The notes beneath the pieces are model-generated. The model did no database searches. It worked only from the letters and a program-made list of their open reading frames with translations, and was not told the DNA's origin. Positions 12,201 to 25,200 of a stretch of 64,000 nucleotides of DNA are shown piece by piece. Source of the DNA: Mytilus californianus (Eukaryota; Mollusca; Bivalvia; Mytilida; Mytilidae). Position 1 is the first letter of the stretch. The number at the start of each line of letters is the position of its first letter. The stretch is from NCBI RefSeq assembly GCF_021869535.1, contig NW_026262690.1, forward strand, positions 65,502,495 to 65,566,494, in the 5' to 3' direction. A program made the translations under genes and the position numbers.

Positions 12201-13143
12201 CTGCAAAAAAAAGATTTAACCTGGAGGGTAAATACAGACCCGGCTGTGTTAGGGGAAACGAACAATCATTTTTGCATGGCCTAAATATTAGTGTTGGAAT
12301 ATCGGAACACCACCTTAATGGAAAAGTCAAGTGCACCGCGAACACGTGGTCGAATATGACTCATTAATAGATTTACGTAAAAGTTATTCAATTTGATAGT
12401 AAAATTAAAAGAACACACTGCGGTGAATACAAAAGCGACAGGCTGAAGTTTTCTAATATAAAATCCTACATTTTTAATTTAAATCATTATTTAGGCTCAT
12501 CTTAGACTACTTGTATGACGGACAATATTTAATCAACAGTTCTAAAGGTTGACAAAAACTCAGATCTATATTAAGAGAGGAGAGAGAAGTAGTCCTTACT
12601 GAAGTCATTGGCCAAGAGACCAATTTTACTTCGAATCAGCCGCTTTTATACCACCGTTGACCAATGAAATTAATAAGTCAAGTTGTATTTATTTGACCCG
12701 AAACTAGATAATGAAAATCGTGGTAACAGACATCATTTGGAATATGTGCCAATATGGATGACATAAAAACATTTTAGAACTTCAAAGTGAAAAATCGGAA
12801 CTGTCAACTTAATAATTCAATTTTATAACATCCAAAAATATGTACGACAAAGTTAAAATAAATGGTAAGTGACAAACGTTTCTCATTCTAACATGAACAC
12901 GGTCTATATAAACATGATAAATGAAGTTATTTTTAAAAGTTTGCCAACATTAAGTTTACCTGCAAATTTATCAGAATAAATAGACTGAAAAAAACAATCC
13001 CGCTACACCTGCATAATGTTTGATGTATGTATGCTCTGTATGTTCCTCCTTTTGCTATGTTTTTAAATTGTGTCTGTCCGAGTTCAATATTTTCTTAATC
13101 TGTAAAACCGAAATGTATAAAATTCAACCCTCACAATGTGGAA
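9262..13143. other. Intergenic, no gene recognised
   Basis: I see no coding exon with homology I recognise. Short open frames (10706-10894, 11215-11466, 11571-11807) have no domain signature. The stretch 10240-10345 resembles the right end of the foldback element at 25117-25605 (GTACTGCCAGACATTGG..., then AATACAACCATTTTAGTCAA), so it is probably a decayed relative. The CAGGGCTC at 11125 could be another hAT-like end, but no partner end was found. Confidence 0.5.
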
Positions 13144-13728
13144 CAGGGCTTCGGAATTTTTTTGAAAATGCACTTACCCATGGGAAAGTGATCTTACAAT
13201 TCTACTTTCCCGCATCAGTTTTCACTTTCCCGTTCTTATTTTTTTTTAAAGTCTGAAAAAAAGCTTGATATATGAACAATTAAATTCGCCCAACCATTTC
13301 CCCTTAAACTGACGAACCCATTTTTCATGGTCATACCGACTGTCTCTGTCCTTTTTATCAATTTCATCAGGTTTGATTACATTACTGTTTAAGTCTAATA
13401 ATTTCCGTTTCTTTTGTGAATCGTTGGAGATAAAATATTTTTGCAAACTCATGGCTTCATGACCTCCATTACTGTTTACTGATAATAACTACATGTAACT
13501 ACCGCTGTAAACGCTAGGAAACAAGTGATTACTTTAGTGAACCAGTTTATAAACTGGATTTTGTCCAATAATCGACTTGGTCAAACAAGAATAAGACGCA
13601 CCGGAAAGTACCACGTAAAGACAATTTACTTACCCGGCTGGAAACAGGTACATGTACCTGCATTTTCGTTTACCTGACGATTTTTTTACTTTCCCCGGGA
13701 AACGGGAAATGGGAATTCCAAAGTCCTG
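13144..13728 (-). mobile_element. hAT-like DNA transposon, internally deleted (585 bp)
   Basis: The ends are inverted: CAGGGCTTCGGAATT at 13144 and the complement of CAGGACTTTGGAATTCCC at 13728. Subterminal stretches with CTTTCCCG / CGGGAAA also mirror each other. Inside, on the minus strand, lies the N-terminal piece of a transposase-like frame (13246-13452). No clean 8-bp target duplication is visible, although GTGGA occurs at both flanks. The ends resemble those of the larger element just to the right, so the two are probably related hAT families. Confidence 0.6.
13246..13452 (-). pseudogene. N-terminal fragment of a hAT / ZNF862-like transposase
   Basis: A 68-aa open frame starts MSLQKYF and contains RKLLDLNSN and DSRYDHEKWVRQFKGKWL. 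An N-terminus of this style, ahead of a TTF-type zinc finger, is known from ZNF862/KIAA1586-like proteins of hAT origin. It lies about 275 bp inside the 13728 end of the element, where a transposase start would be expected. The frame stops after KWLGEF, so the zinc finger and catalytic core are lost. The family call is from memory of these motifs and is uncertain. Confidence 0.45.
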
Positions 13729-13861
13729 GTGGAGGTTTATTACTGGGGCCAAACCGCAAGCACTTGTTTCTATCCATGGGAAGGTTGACTATCCATATGT
13801 AATAGGTGACTAACAAATGTCAGGACCGTCTCCTCTTAGGACAATTTTTGTTACCTTAAAC

Positions 13862-15797
13862 CAGGGCTTCCAAAACGGTCATATATTCCGGACTTGACCG
13901 AAACTTTCATAAAAAGACCGGCTGCTCTCAGCCTCAAACGGTCAAATAGAATTGGTGTGCCACATTTTGTTATTCAAGGCATTTTCATGAAACGGTCATT
14001 TCAATTTTTACCAACTATCGATCGATAAAAATGTCCGTTTGGGGCTTTGGGCATGTCCGTTTGGGCATTTTAGTTTATAATTGTGGCAATCTATTTCACA
14101 AAGATATTTCGGTCATAATTGGGTTTAATAAAACAGAAGCAGCATATTTCAGATACTTTGAAGTGTCTCAGTTAGTCTAATCCTCTGGGTACATAAATGT
14201 ACGGCTTGGTCTTTAGCTTGTGTACATCAATAAAAAGTAGAAAAAACACGTTTTCTTTTATTTAAATAACAACAAGCTGTCAAACAATTATCCCTTCAAT
14301 AAGTTATATTGAAGCCATAAATCATTCACTGATTACAGTTTTGTTACCTTTGATGAGGTGTCCTTAGCTTATCTTTATCAATAGAATTAATGATGCATAA
14401 CAATGTACATAAAGGTAATCCGGTAAACGAGGTCAAACATGTAAGCGTGTATGGAACAACATCCTATTTAATTACGCTTTATAGATATTATTTTAAATGA
14501 GCATTCAGTTTTAAAAGTATCCTGATATTTAAAAGTTATTCTTCAAATAAGGATATTTATAAATGAATAAGTATGATATATATTATTTTATTTAATACTG
14601 TACATCGTGTTAAATACTGGGGTACTCTCAAGGGGAAAATTTACTAAAATATATAGGAAAAACCAATGGACAAATTTCAGTCAATAAATGATTTAACTAA
14701 GTTAAATGGTGCCGTGATCACTTCTAAATTATATCAAGAGAACAATGCCTGCTCCGAATTTATTCAGACAATTTCCGATGTTATAGAGAAAGAGGTGATG
14801 TCCGACGTAAAGTTAAGTCCCGCCGTGGGAATTATGATCGACTAAGGTGTAGTCTAGGTATTGACGCTTTAGATCAACTTATGAGGATAAGCTTAGTAGG
14901 TGTAGATGTTAAAGACTTTGACCCTGTTCCTGCTATCCGCAAATGGCAATCCGTTCGTAACCGCCATGTTTATCAGAACAATGCATTTAGCAAGCTCATG
15001 AATGTAAAATCTTTAATTAGACTAAATGAACTCTAATCTTGTGCTGTGATCTGTGCTTCTTTTCAATGTGCTCATTGTAATATTTATTGCGTGTGTTTGT
15101 CAGCATTGTGCTCTTCTGACATTTTATTGTCGTTATATGCTTACATAAAATATCATGTTGTTATTCATTAAATTATTTATCAACTGAGTATGTTTTTATT
15201 TATTCCTTATTTTCTAAATCAGGTTGGGAAATTGTACAAAGAAAAATGTTATCACTGTTCAGTAGATTTTACACGGTTTAAAACAATATCCTTCATCGGG
15301 CCTCCTCAATGTTATCTATAAATACCGCATCAGTTGTAAAAGTCACGTGGTCAGGTAATCAATACACAAAAAGAAAAGTATCACGTGTATTGATGATCAA
15401 GTTGTACTGCAATTAAAGCCAACATCAACAGTTTCAAATAAGATGGCCTTAATTTACAAAGTGTTAAGTACTCACAGAGAGAAGATAGATTATATAAACA
15501 GAAACAAAAACATGAGAACAGTCAGGTACTGAAGCTGATTGATGCAATGATGGTTACTGTATTACGATACACAGAAAAATGACACAATACCGAGGATAAT
15601 ATTTTATTTATTTTTAGAATGAAGAAAACAAAACAGTTATAAATAATTTTATTGCATATAACACTACTAATTATTTGGACACATATATAAATTTATGCAT
15701 CCTCTCAGTTACATTTAAGTATCCAGCTGATCATTGACCGTCAAAAATATTTCTTTGAAAAATGTCCGGCTGTCGTCAGGAAATTTTGGAAGCCCTG
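13862..15797 (+). mobile_element. hAT-type DNA transposon with perfect 8-bp TSD (1.94 kb)
   Basis: Terminal inverted repeats CAGGGCTTCCAAAA (13862) and TTTTGGAAGCCCTG (ending 15797) are exact over 14 bp. The flanks are an exact 8-bp duplication, CCTTAAAC, at 13854-13861 and 15798-15805, which is diagnostic of hAT insertion. The interior carries two broken pieces of a hAT/ZNF862-like coding region (14666-15036), so the copy cannot make transposase. The clean duplication suggests the insertion is not very old. Confidence 0.9.
14666..15036 (+). pseudogene. Broken hAT / ZNF862-like transposase (N- and C-parts fused by deletion)
   Basis: 14666-14845 is a 59-aa open frame with a region ending LSPAVGIMID and then a stop; families of this type have IMIDESTD at this point, the start of the catalytic domain. 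14848-15036, in another frame, encodes DALDQLMRISLVGVDVKDFD and a short tail to a stop, which resembles the extreme C-terminal dimerisation region (LMRIS...FDP). Some 500 residues of the middle are therefore missing, consistent with an internal deletion of a hAT element. Its place between the hAT ends supports the call. Confidence 0.6.
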
Positions 15798-16247
15798 CCT
15801 TAAACTTAATGCAAAAAATCCCTACCTTAAATGAATCTATTCATTGAATATTTTCCTTTAACTCTAAACAAATTTTATATCCCCCTCAGTGTTCCTCTTC
15901 ATGGTACATTTGTAACTATTATTCATTAAACCGTGGTGTAAACTTGACCTACTAAATTTCTTATTGACAAATGAAATTATTATTATGTCTCTCTTATACC
16001 AAAATGTCAGCTCTGCAACGTACATGTGTTGTAAATAAACTTGATTTCTATGACATGCAAATGACCCAGGCTAAAAGATACTGGTATCTTATAAACCTAT
16101 AAGACGGGAAGAGTACATGTTCTTACTTTAACAAAAAGTTAAATGTTTAATTATATAATCATGATAATAGTGATAATGTAAGAAATAAGTTTTTGTTATA
16201 AGACTAAATATAAGCAGCAAATGAAATGTCAATCTATCTTTTTGCAG

Positions 16248-19200
16248 GAAAATGCTGAAAATAATGGAGTATTTGAAAATTTACTTGCACAGGTTGCATG
16301 TGTCCACATACCTAACTGTGGATATGTGCCAAGGTAAGTGAAAAACCTCTTGTAACCTGTGGGTATGACATGTATTAGTAAGGATTCATTTTATTTTTTA
16401 AAATAAACACTAACATCATCCATTGTGACATTTATGATCTGTCAACATAGAATCGTCATGTTTCCTTTAAAGACAACACAAGTACATTGTACTTGGAAGT
16501 AAAATTTATAAGTTTTCCAAGATGCAATATGTGAAGCCCTTCCATGCAAACAGTTAAGTTTGTAAATAAAGATTCTCTGCAAAATAGACCTATGACAATT
16601 TTTGAATACAATCTTTTTGTTTATTACAAAATGAAAATATTAAGATAGCAGACATGTTATGACAAAAAAATTTTCACTTCTGTACTATGAATAAATTTAT
16701 TTTGTAAAAAATGTTTCTGTACTATCAACAAAATTATTATATTTATATTTACCTGTGTACGTTACTTTATTTAACACCATTTTGTCCTAGGTTAAAGTTG
16801 TCTTTTTGACATTGAAACATCTTTTTTATTTATATTGTGTCATAGATCAAACTTATTCGTTCAGTGTATATTTACTTGTTTTTGTGTATTGTCTTTTTGA
16901 TCGAGTTAAGCCATTTCAATTGATATTTTATTGTGTGTCTTTTTATGTTGTAATGTTACACCACTGTTAGAGTGAAGGTTGGCGCCTGTTAAAACTTTTA
17001 AACCCGCTGCATTTTTATGCACATGTCTAAGTCGGGAGCCTGTTGTTCAGTGGTTGGTGTGGTTCATAAGTGTTTCTTGTTTCTCGTTTTTTATATAGAT
17101 TAGACCGTTGAATTGTTTTACACTAGTCTTTTTGGGGTCCTTTATAGCTTGCTGTGCGGTGTGAGCCAAGGCTCCGTGTTGACGGCCGTACTTTGACCTA
17201 TAATTGTTTAATTTTTACACATTCAGACATTGTGACTTGGGTGGAGAGTTGTCTCATTGGCACTCATACCACATCTTCTTATCTATATGAAGGTCTAGTA
17301 TAAACATGATATATCTACTTCAAAATATGTTAACAGGTATATCAACTCATTTTATGATGGATTTTTCTTACTGGTATACAACTAATGTACATTGTGATTT
17401 ATTTTAGGGACCTTCAATTCAAACACCAATGAAAGTTAGATAATTTCATATACACTTCATAGTCTATAATTAAAAAAAACATACTTTCACATTAGATAAA
17501 ATGAAATCCATTTTTCATTGGGTTTGTTTGAGGAATAAAACTTCAAAAGTTTGTATACATTGTTTCCACAAAATTTCTATTAGTTTCTTTTTAATGCATT
17601 CACTTTGAACATACTTTGAAAACACTACAAAGGCCTTAAAAGTATTTTTCAACATCAGCATAACAATAATATAGATCTGTAGTGTTAATGATTGAAAGTT
17701 GCAGATTTCATTTTATTTTTAGATTTTTGGTAGATGCTGCAGATATAATTAAAAAGAATATTGACCAAGAGGGTTTATTTAGAAAGTCTGGAGCTGTTAG
17801 CAGGATAAAGGAATTGAAAGTGTGTATAACTTATTTTTTTAAATAATGATTCAATAACATAATTATTCAGAAGAAAATTGTTTCTGTTTTTACATGTAGT
17901 TAATCATCTGCACTAGCCAATGGTTACGATCCCACACCTTCCTATTCACCCTTGGGGAATTAAGTCAGAGTTTCCGATCCATAAGGTGTTGATTTCCATT
18001 TGTTGCAGTTGTAACTGGCTACGTTTAATCAAAAAGCTCCATTAAGAGGAACACATGTAAATGTAGAAAATGTAAATAAATAATTGCGACTTCAGATTGT
18101 GCCACAAGCCTTTACCCCCCAAACATTGACAATAGTTAGTAACACTTTTAAAGTTCTTTAAAATCATCTGATTGCAGTTCTTGGGTATGTACCTCATGCT
18201 AATAATGGAACATCAATGTATATACACAGTTTGTGCTTTACAAATTTAAAATTTGTAATCACTGAACACAGTCATAATTTACACCTCAATGTAAAATAGT
18301 ACAAGTCCTCTCATTGGTCAAAAAGATGCAGTGTAGTCAAATTGGGAGTGACTTCTATCTTTCACTAAATGATACACTACTGTCTTCACAAATTTTGTCT
18401 TAATCTGGCAAGGGTGAAGAGGGCAGGAACGTAACCCTTGTCTAGGGAAGATGGTAGTTAATATGGTGTGTTTTATACTGATTATGAAATGAAAGTTTGA
18501 ATCTTGTCTTGGACAAAAATATAAATAATTGTGTGATTATACTTTTACATGACCATGCAATAAAAAGGTACAGATCTGTAAATTTAACTGTCAAAAAGTG
18601 ATATTAAATGGAACTGCTAACCTGAAAGAGCATTTAACTTTTTTAAACCTTTTGTAGATAGTACAAGTACATATACATACATGACATATGGGCCCGGCCA
18701 GTATAGCAGACATAATAATTAATTTTTTGTTACATTCAATAGGAAAAGATAGAAAAGGGAGAAGATTTGGGTAGTGCTAATATTGTAGATGTCACAGTCC
18801 TTATAAAGCAGTTCTTCAAAAGCTTACCAGAACCACTATTTACTAGCACCTATCATGATGCTTTCATACGATGTATACAGCTACCCAACAAGGATGATTC
18901 TTACAGGGCTTTGTTATTGCTATGTCTTTTACTTCCTGGAGAACACATAAGTACAATACGATATATGATGAGCTTGCTCAAACTTATTTCAGAACACTCT
19001 GACAAAAATAAGATGGATGCTACAAACTTATCTGTTGTGTTAGCTCCGAACTTTCTCTATTTGAATAGTAAAAGTGAAAAGATGAACTCTGTGGAAGAGA
19101 AACTTCTGCAGTTTCAGACCTCTGTTGTTGAAGTGCTAATTCGTAATGCTGAAGAGATTGGTTTTATATCAGACAGTTTATATGAACGTACCTTGCTTAT

Positions 19201-22200
19201 GACTGAAGTATTTGGAACAGATGATGAGTTAGATGCTAGCTCTGAAGCTTTAGAGGAATCAAGAGATTGTAAAAAGAAAGAGAAGAAAAGAAAAAGAAGT
19301 GGATCTTTTACAGGCAAGGGAAATAAAACATTTTCTCGATGCAAAAAAGGTTGGGAATTATTTTTTGGCATGGAATGCATGAAATTGAAAGTACAACGTT
19401 AAGACTTTGTTCCCACATGCATGTGGATATAGTTCTGGAGAATGGATATGAAACCTGACAAATGCAATGACTTGGTGATAACTGTATATTTTAAATCCAA
19501 TTTCTTTACCTTTTCTTTTCCTTTTTTTTTAGTTTCTACGTAAATAGTTCCTTAATATCTCTAAAGATCCATTATCACTCAGGGGTACTACTTAAACAAG
19601 TGATTTTGGCTGTGAAATATTAAAAATTTTCACAAAAATAGACACAGACTTTTTAAAATCACTAAAACAAGTAATTTGAGAAGTTAAAATGAAATCACTT
19701 CAACAAGTGTTTATAACATTTTCTTGATATCTTTCCCACAAGCTTGCCTTTTTTATTGGTAAAAAGACAAGAATTCCATTGAAAAAACAACTATGTACAT
19801 GCAGAAATTGTCTTTTGCTTGATTAGCCTGTCAGTTTTTACAGTTTATTTAAAATATGCAAAAACTGGAATAATTTGTAGATCAGGACATAACCTTGAAG
19901 TAGATCATTATAACTCTAAAGAAAACCAATCAGGTTACCTAATATTGTTGACCTTTGTCTGATAGTAAGAGTAGTTAATGAATATTTGATTATAGAAAAA
20001 TTCCCAAGAGTACTTTTAAAAGCTTTAGCGCACTAACTTACTGTCCAAGCGCACTGGTGAAATTGATATACAAAAGAAAGGGATAATTAGTTCTATGTAG
20101 GAAAATTATAGAAAAGTTTGTCAAAATATGGAAAATCAATGAAATAAGCATTTGAAGATCAAAGGAAACACCAAAATCACTTAAATAGGTGATAACTGAA
20201 ATAAAATGACTATATATACATGATATAAGTTGTAAAATGTGAGTTCTTTTTTGATGGTAGACACATATACTTCATGTTACCTGATACTTTGAATTATGAG
20301 TTTGGGTATGCTTAGCACGACAACACATGCAACTTCTTGCTAAAATCATAGCTTCTTATGCCAGGTTGCATGAGAGTCTACCTTTCCTATAATCAGAGGA
20401 ATTTTTGCTTTCATCATTTTTAAGAAAAGTCCATGAAAAAATTCTTGCTTTTAATTTAAAAACACCTCACAAATTAAAAAGTTCACAAGCTAATGAGATT
20501 TTAAATACAATAAGAAACAAGTCCTCTTTGATTTTTCATTTGGGTTGGTTAAAAACAGCCATCCAAATTTCTAATGCTTTTCTGCAAAAGAAAAAAAAAG
20601 AAATATTAAGTAAAAGATCATATTTTATTTTTATATTGTGCTCTATAAACATGATAAATAATTAAAGTCATATGTTTTTGTTTTGAAAATACAGGTATAG
20701 TTAGTACCATAGCCCAAAGTATAACTAAGTGGAGACGGAGCACTGATGGTAAAACTAACAATGTCAGTAACTTAAGTCAGGCCAGCAACATCAGTGATTA
20801 TAGCCATGTCAGTACTAAATGTAACAAGAGCACAGCGGTCCATGAGGATCCACAACAACCTGTAGATCTTTCAGCAGCTACACCAGTTGTGATGAGGAAA
20901 CGTAAAGCATCTGGGGATGTAGTGGCTTTCTCTACATCTAAAAAGTAAGAACTTGAATATGTTACATCTAAGGTGTGTTTGAACAGATTCTTTTTTTTAA
21001 GGGGCATATAATAATTCAGACGTAAAACTGTCAAAATTTTACCAGTTATGAAAAATTGACAATAACAAACTGTTCACATCTACCATGTATTCTCCAAGAG
21101 CCTCATCTGTATTAAACTAAATCACAGTGAAAGCAGTAGAAAATAGTTATTTGGCAATTATTACTTTTCAATGGGTATTGATTTCATTTCCTAAAAAAAA
21201 TAGACCCTTTACAAAAATGTCCAACCCTACATTAATTAGACACTCCGATTCAATTTATTGTAAAACATAAGGAAGCTAATGATTGCAAAGCCCATCAAAT
21301 TTGGCGTTGGTAGATTCAAATTACTCCTACTTCAGTCCAGTATACACTAAAATACATCTGTGCAAAAGTGCTTTGTTTGAATATGTTGTCTGCTTGGAGT
21401 GTGTCATATTATGTCTGTTATATTCAACTTTACATTGATAGACTGCAGTAGCATATTTCAGTACTATATCTTGCTTCCACCTTATATAGGTCAAGATTCA
21501 TTCTTAATACCTTTTAACTTTTTTTGATGCAGTTTCATTTATGAGTCTTTTGTGTACAAATTTATAGGATAGGTTACTTTGACAAGTTTTTTTTTCTCTA
21601 TGCTACTGGAACTCCATTGGTTAATTAAGTGTGAGTCTTAAGTTACAGAATTTGGTCTTGTATTGTCCTAGTTTTTTGGGTCCTTCAAACATTAATGTGA
21701 TGAATATAATTAACAGTCTTTTACTAAAGGATGACACTGTTTTACTTTCAAAGTCATATTCTTTTGTAATATCTATAAAGTACAGATTTTCCGCACACTC
21801 TCACCATATATGTTTCCGATTTAAACATTCTTTTTCCTAATTCTGGTTAATGACAAACACAACTTTACCATTTTTTTTTTTTTTTATTTTGGCTAATATA
21901 AACGCACTTGAAGTGTTCTAGAATCAGTTACAAGCATTTTCAACTTCTAAATGATGATGAAAAACTGATTTTTCTATGAAAATACCTCAAACTATCACAC
22001 CAGATTTGAAATTACTGGAGTTTAACTAAACGCTTTTAACAAGTGACAAAATGTATTTTCCTGAATTTCTGTGACAAAAGGAACAATGAACCGGTATGGA
22101 CTATACACAGCTGGTTACAGTAATAGTTATCCTAAGATTGCATTTGGTTATCTAACAGATGCCCTGGGAGAACAACAATAAAGACCACGAATATTTCATC

Positions 22201-25200
22201 TAGATTATTACCAACAAACTCTTTTCCCCAAATTAAAGTGGGTTTCAGCAAACAAGTGCTTGAAGACAAGGAACACACATCTACACATAGATTATCTCTT
22301 GAATAAACAATGCTTTTTCATGTTATGAACTTCTACTTGCTGATTTTTTCCAAACTGCATTGCATCAACAGCTCTGTGTTTTAAAGACTCTTAAATGCAG
22401 ATGTTGTATCCAAGAATGACTTGTAAAAATAAACATTTCTAATGTAAAATGTTGACCTATTTATAAGGTAAATACTCACTGTAGGATTTAAGTATCAACA
22501 AAATTCAAAACAATTTTTCTTGTTGAAGAAGACATGTTTTGTTCTATGTACAACCTAAAATCATTTGTTGAATATTTGTAGAAAAGCCATTTTACAGAAT
22601 TTACCGCAAGGCTCAGCTTTACGAAATACACCATTTACACCTGCCACAGCACTCAGAAATATGGGTAAGCAATAGAGCTATTATTTGTTTTTAATAAAAG
22701 TAAGAATTAAAAAAGTTGCAGTATAAAAATATACATATTTACATGTATCTATAAGTTTATTTTTCTGAAACCTGGACAACAAGGGTATGAACATTAAGTA
22801 TTATTGTAGAGTGTCCTCATAAACTGTGGTTAAAAATCATGTGGTCTCTTTATTGTCCACCCTAAATCACTACTGATTAGGTTTATAGTTATGGTCTCCA
22901 AGTTCTGTAAAATCGAGAATGGAATGGGAATGTGTCAAAGAGACAACTCGACCAAAGATCAGAAAACAGCTCAAGGCCACCCATGGGTCCTCAAAACAGC
23001 GAGAAAATCCTGAACCCCGAGGCGGGCTTTAGCTGGCCCCTAAATAAAACATGTATACTGGTTCAGAGAAAATGGACGTCACACTAAACTCCAAAACATA
23101 TAAATGAACCAAAATTTAAAAAAAAACATACAAGACTATAAACAAAGGCTAGAGGTTCCTGACTTTGGACAGGCACAAAAATGTGGCGGTGTTAAACATG
23201 TTTTGTGAGATCTCAACCCTCCCCTATACCTCTAGCCAATGTAGAATAAACAAACACACAGCAATAAGCACAGTAAAACTCAGTTTAAAAGAATTCTGAG
23301 TCTGATGTTAGAATAGGTAACAGAAAAAACTAATCAAAATTCACACTGATCAACATAAATTAACAAAGGACTACTAGCAGTTACTGACATGCTAGCTCCA
23401 GACCTCAATTAAACTGGGACATTTGGCTGCAACATCATAATCTTATTGTGATTAACCTAAGAAACACTCTTTAAACCTCAAGAGTTCATAAGAGAGAGGT
23501 GCTTTTAAATTCATTGAACATTTAAGCAGAACTTGAAACTTTACTTCTGTGTTACAGTAGTTTGATTTGGAAACAGTTATAGACCTTGCATGGTAAATTA
23601 ATTTTCAACTAAATAATTTTGTAGAATACACAATTACAAGGGCAGAGTATGTAGTATAACTTAAATTTTATTTTCAGATATAAAAAAGGGAAGCCTTGAT
23701 ACTCCTAGTATTGCCTTTAGCAACAGGGCCCAAGTAGCTTTCAGTGCCACACCTTCAACAAATGGAAAGGGATCAAGAAAGAGATTAAATTTGTTTAGTC
23801 CAGGCAGTATGAGAAAGAATAAGAAGTAAGAATTAATCCCTGTTCTCATTGGTATAGGTAGAAAAAGAAAGATACAAGTAGAGTATTGCAGTCATTTGTG
23901 CTCTATGACTATACATATGCATGAACTCTGGAAGTCACTTCTTATAACAACCATTAATTTAAAAGGAGTTTGGTTGAACTCTGTTATAACTAATATATTT
24001 CATTTCACTTCCACTCCTTACTTATTGCTTATTTTGCTTTAAAAAAACTTTTGTAACAAACATAAAATATTAAATATGTAAAACTCTAGGGTAGATTTTC
24101 TTGGGTCATGTGAGAATAGTGAAAGGAGAATTTGCTACTAATAATTCAATCTTTGGTGGTGTGATTTAAAGAGGTATTTATAGAGATTTTGTATGCCCTG
24201 CTTACAATAGAAGGGCAATTATTCTTGGTATAGCATTTTTCAGGCTCTGTCCAATTTCATGATATTGGATATTTTTTATTTACTATCAAATTAAAAAATG
24301 TACTTCATACTCTCATGCTTATTGTGTTTACCAATATTTACACTTATATATGTATAATCAGATACTGATTGGTTTACTAAGCAACATGGTGAGGCTACTA
24401 ACAACATTAACTCTATATTTATATAATATACATTGTAGGAATGCTTCTGGTTCTAATATATCTGCTCAAAATGCTTTAAAGAAAGGAAAGCCTGCTGGTA
24501 AAGGTATATTTAGGAGACTTAGTGGAGGCAAAGGAGACAAGGTATTGTGTTCAACATGTTGAAACTATTGACTATGGCTTATTTCTACTTCTATTAGGAT
24601 GAAATTAAGCTTTATATCTCATATTCAAATTATAAAAATTATATGGTAATTCTTTTGAAATTTTAATATGTCAGAGTTTTTTACTGGGTATTCTAAAGGG
24701 GGAAAAAAACTGTTATTAAATTGGCGAAGTATGACGGGTGGCTGTGAACAGTTTCCATGCAATAACTTATGAACTGTTCAACAAATAATTTTCAGATTGT
24801 AATATGATGATATTTATGACAAAATGGAGGTCAAGTTTGATGATGATGATTTTCCCTCTTACCGGTCAGGAGTTGTGGTCCTTGATATATTAGAAAATGG
24901 CACTTTATGTTATTTCCGTTCAATAACTTATCAACACACCTTCCGATTGTTTTCAAATTTTTATATTTTGTTACTGATGACAAAATGGAGGTTAAGTTCA
25001 ATATTGACGATTTTCACTTCTACTGTTCAAGAGTTGTGGTCCTTAATATAGTGGTAAAATTGCACTTGTTGTTTTCGTTCAATAACTCATGAACCCTTAT
25101 GAACAAATATGGGCACTAAATTTACTCTTTAAGTACAGACAAACCTGTGCACCTGGAAAAGTTTTAAGGCATGGCAGGAACTAGGTACATAAAATTTGAA

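Noticed and set aside
15443..15525. Possible first exon of the RhoGAP gene (ATG in good context, MALIYKVLSTHREK..., then AG|GTACTG)
   Set aside because: It ends in phase 2 while the exon at 16248 needs phase 0, similarity to relatives is weak, and it lies inside the hAT element (13862-15797).
19114..19380. 88-aa minus-strand frame
   Set aside because: Antisense shadow of the RhoGAP exon.
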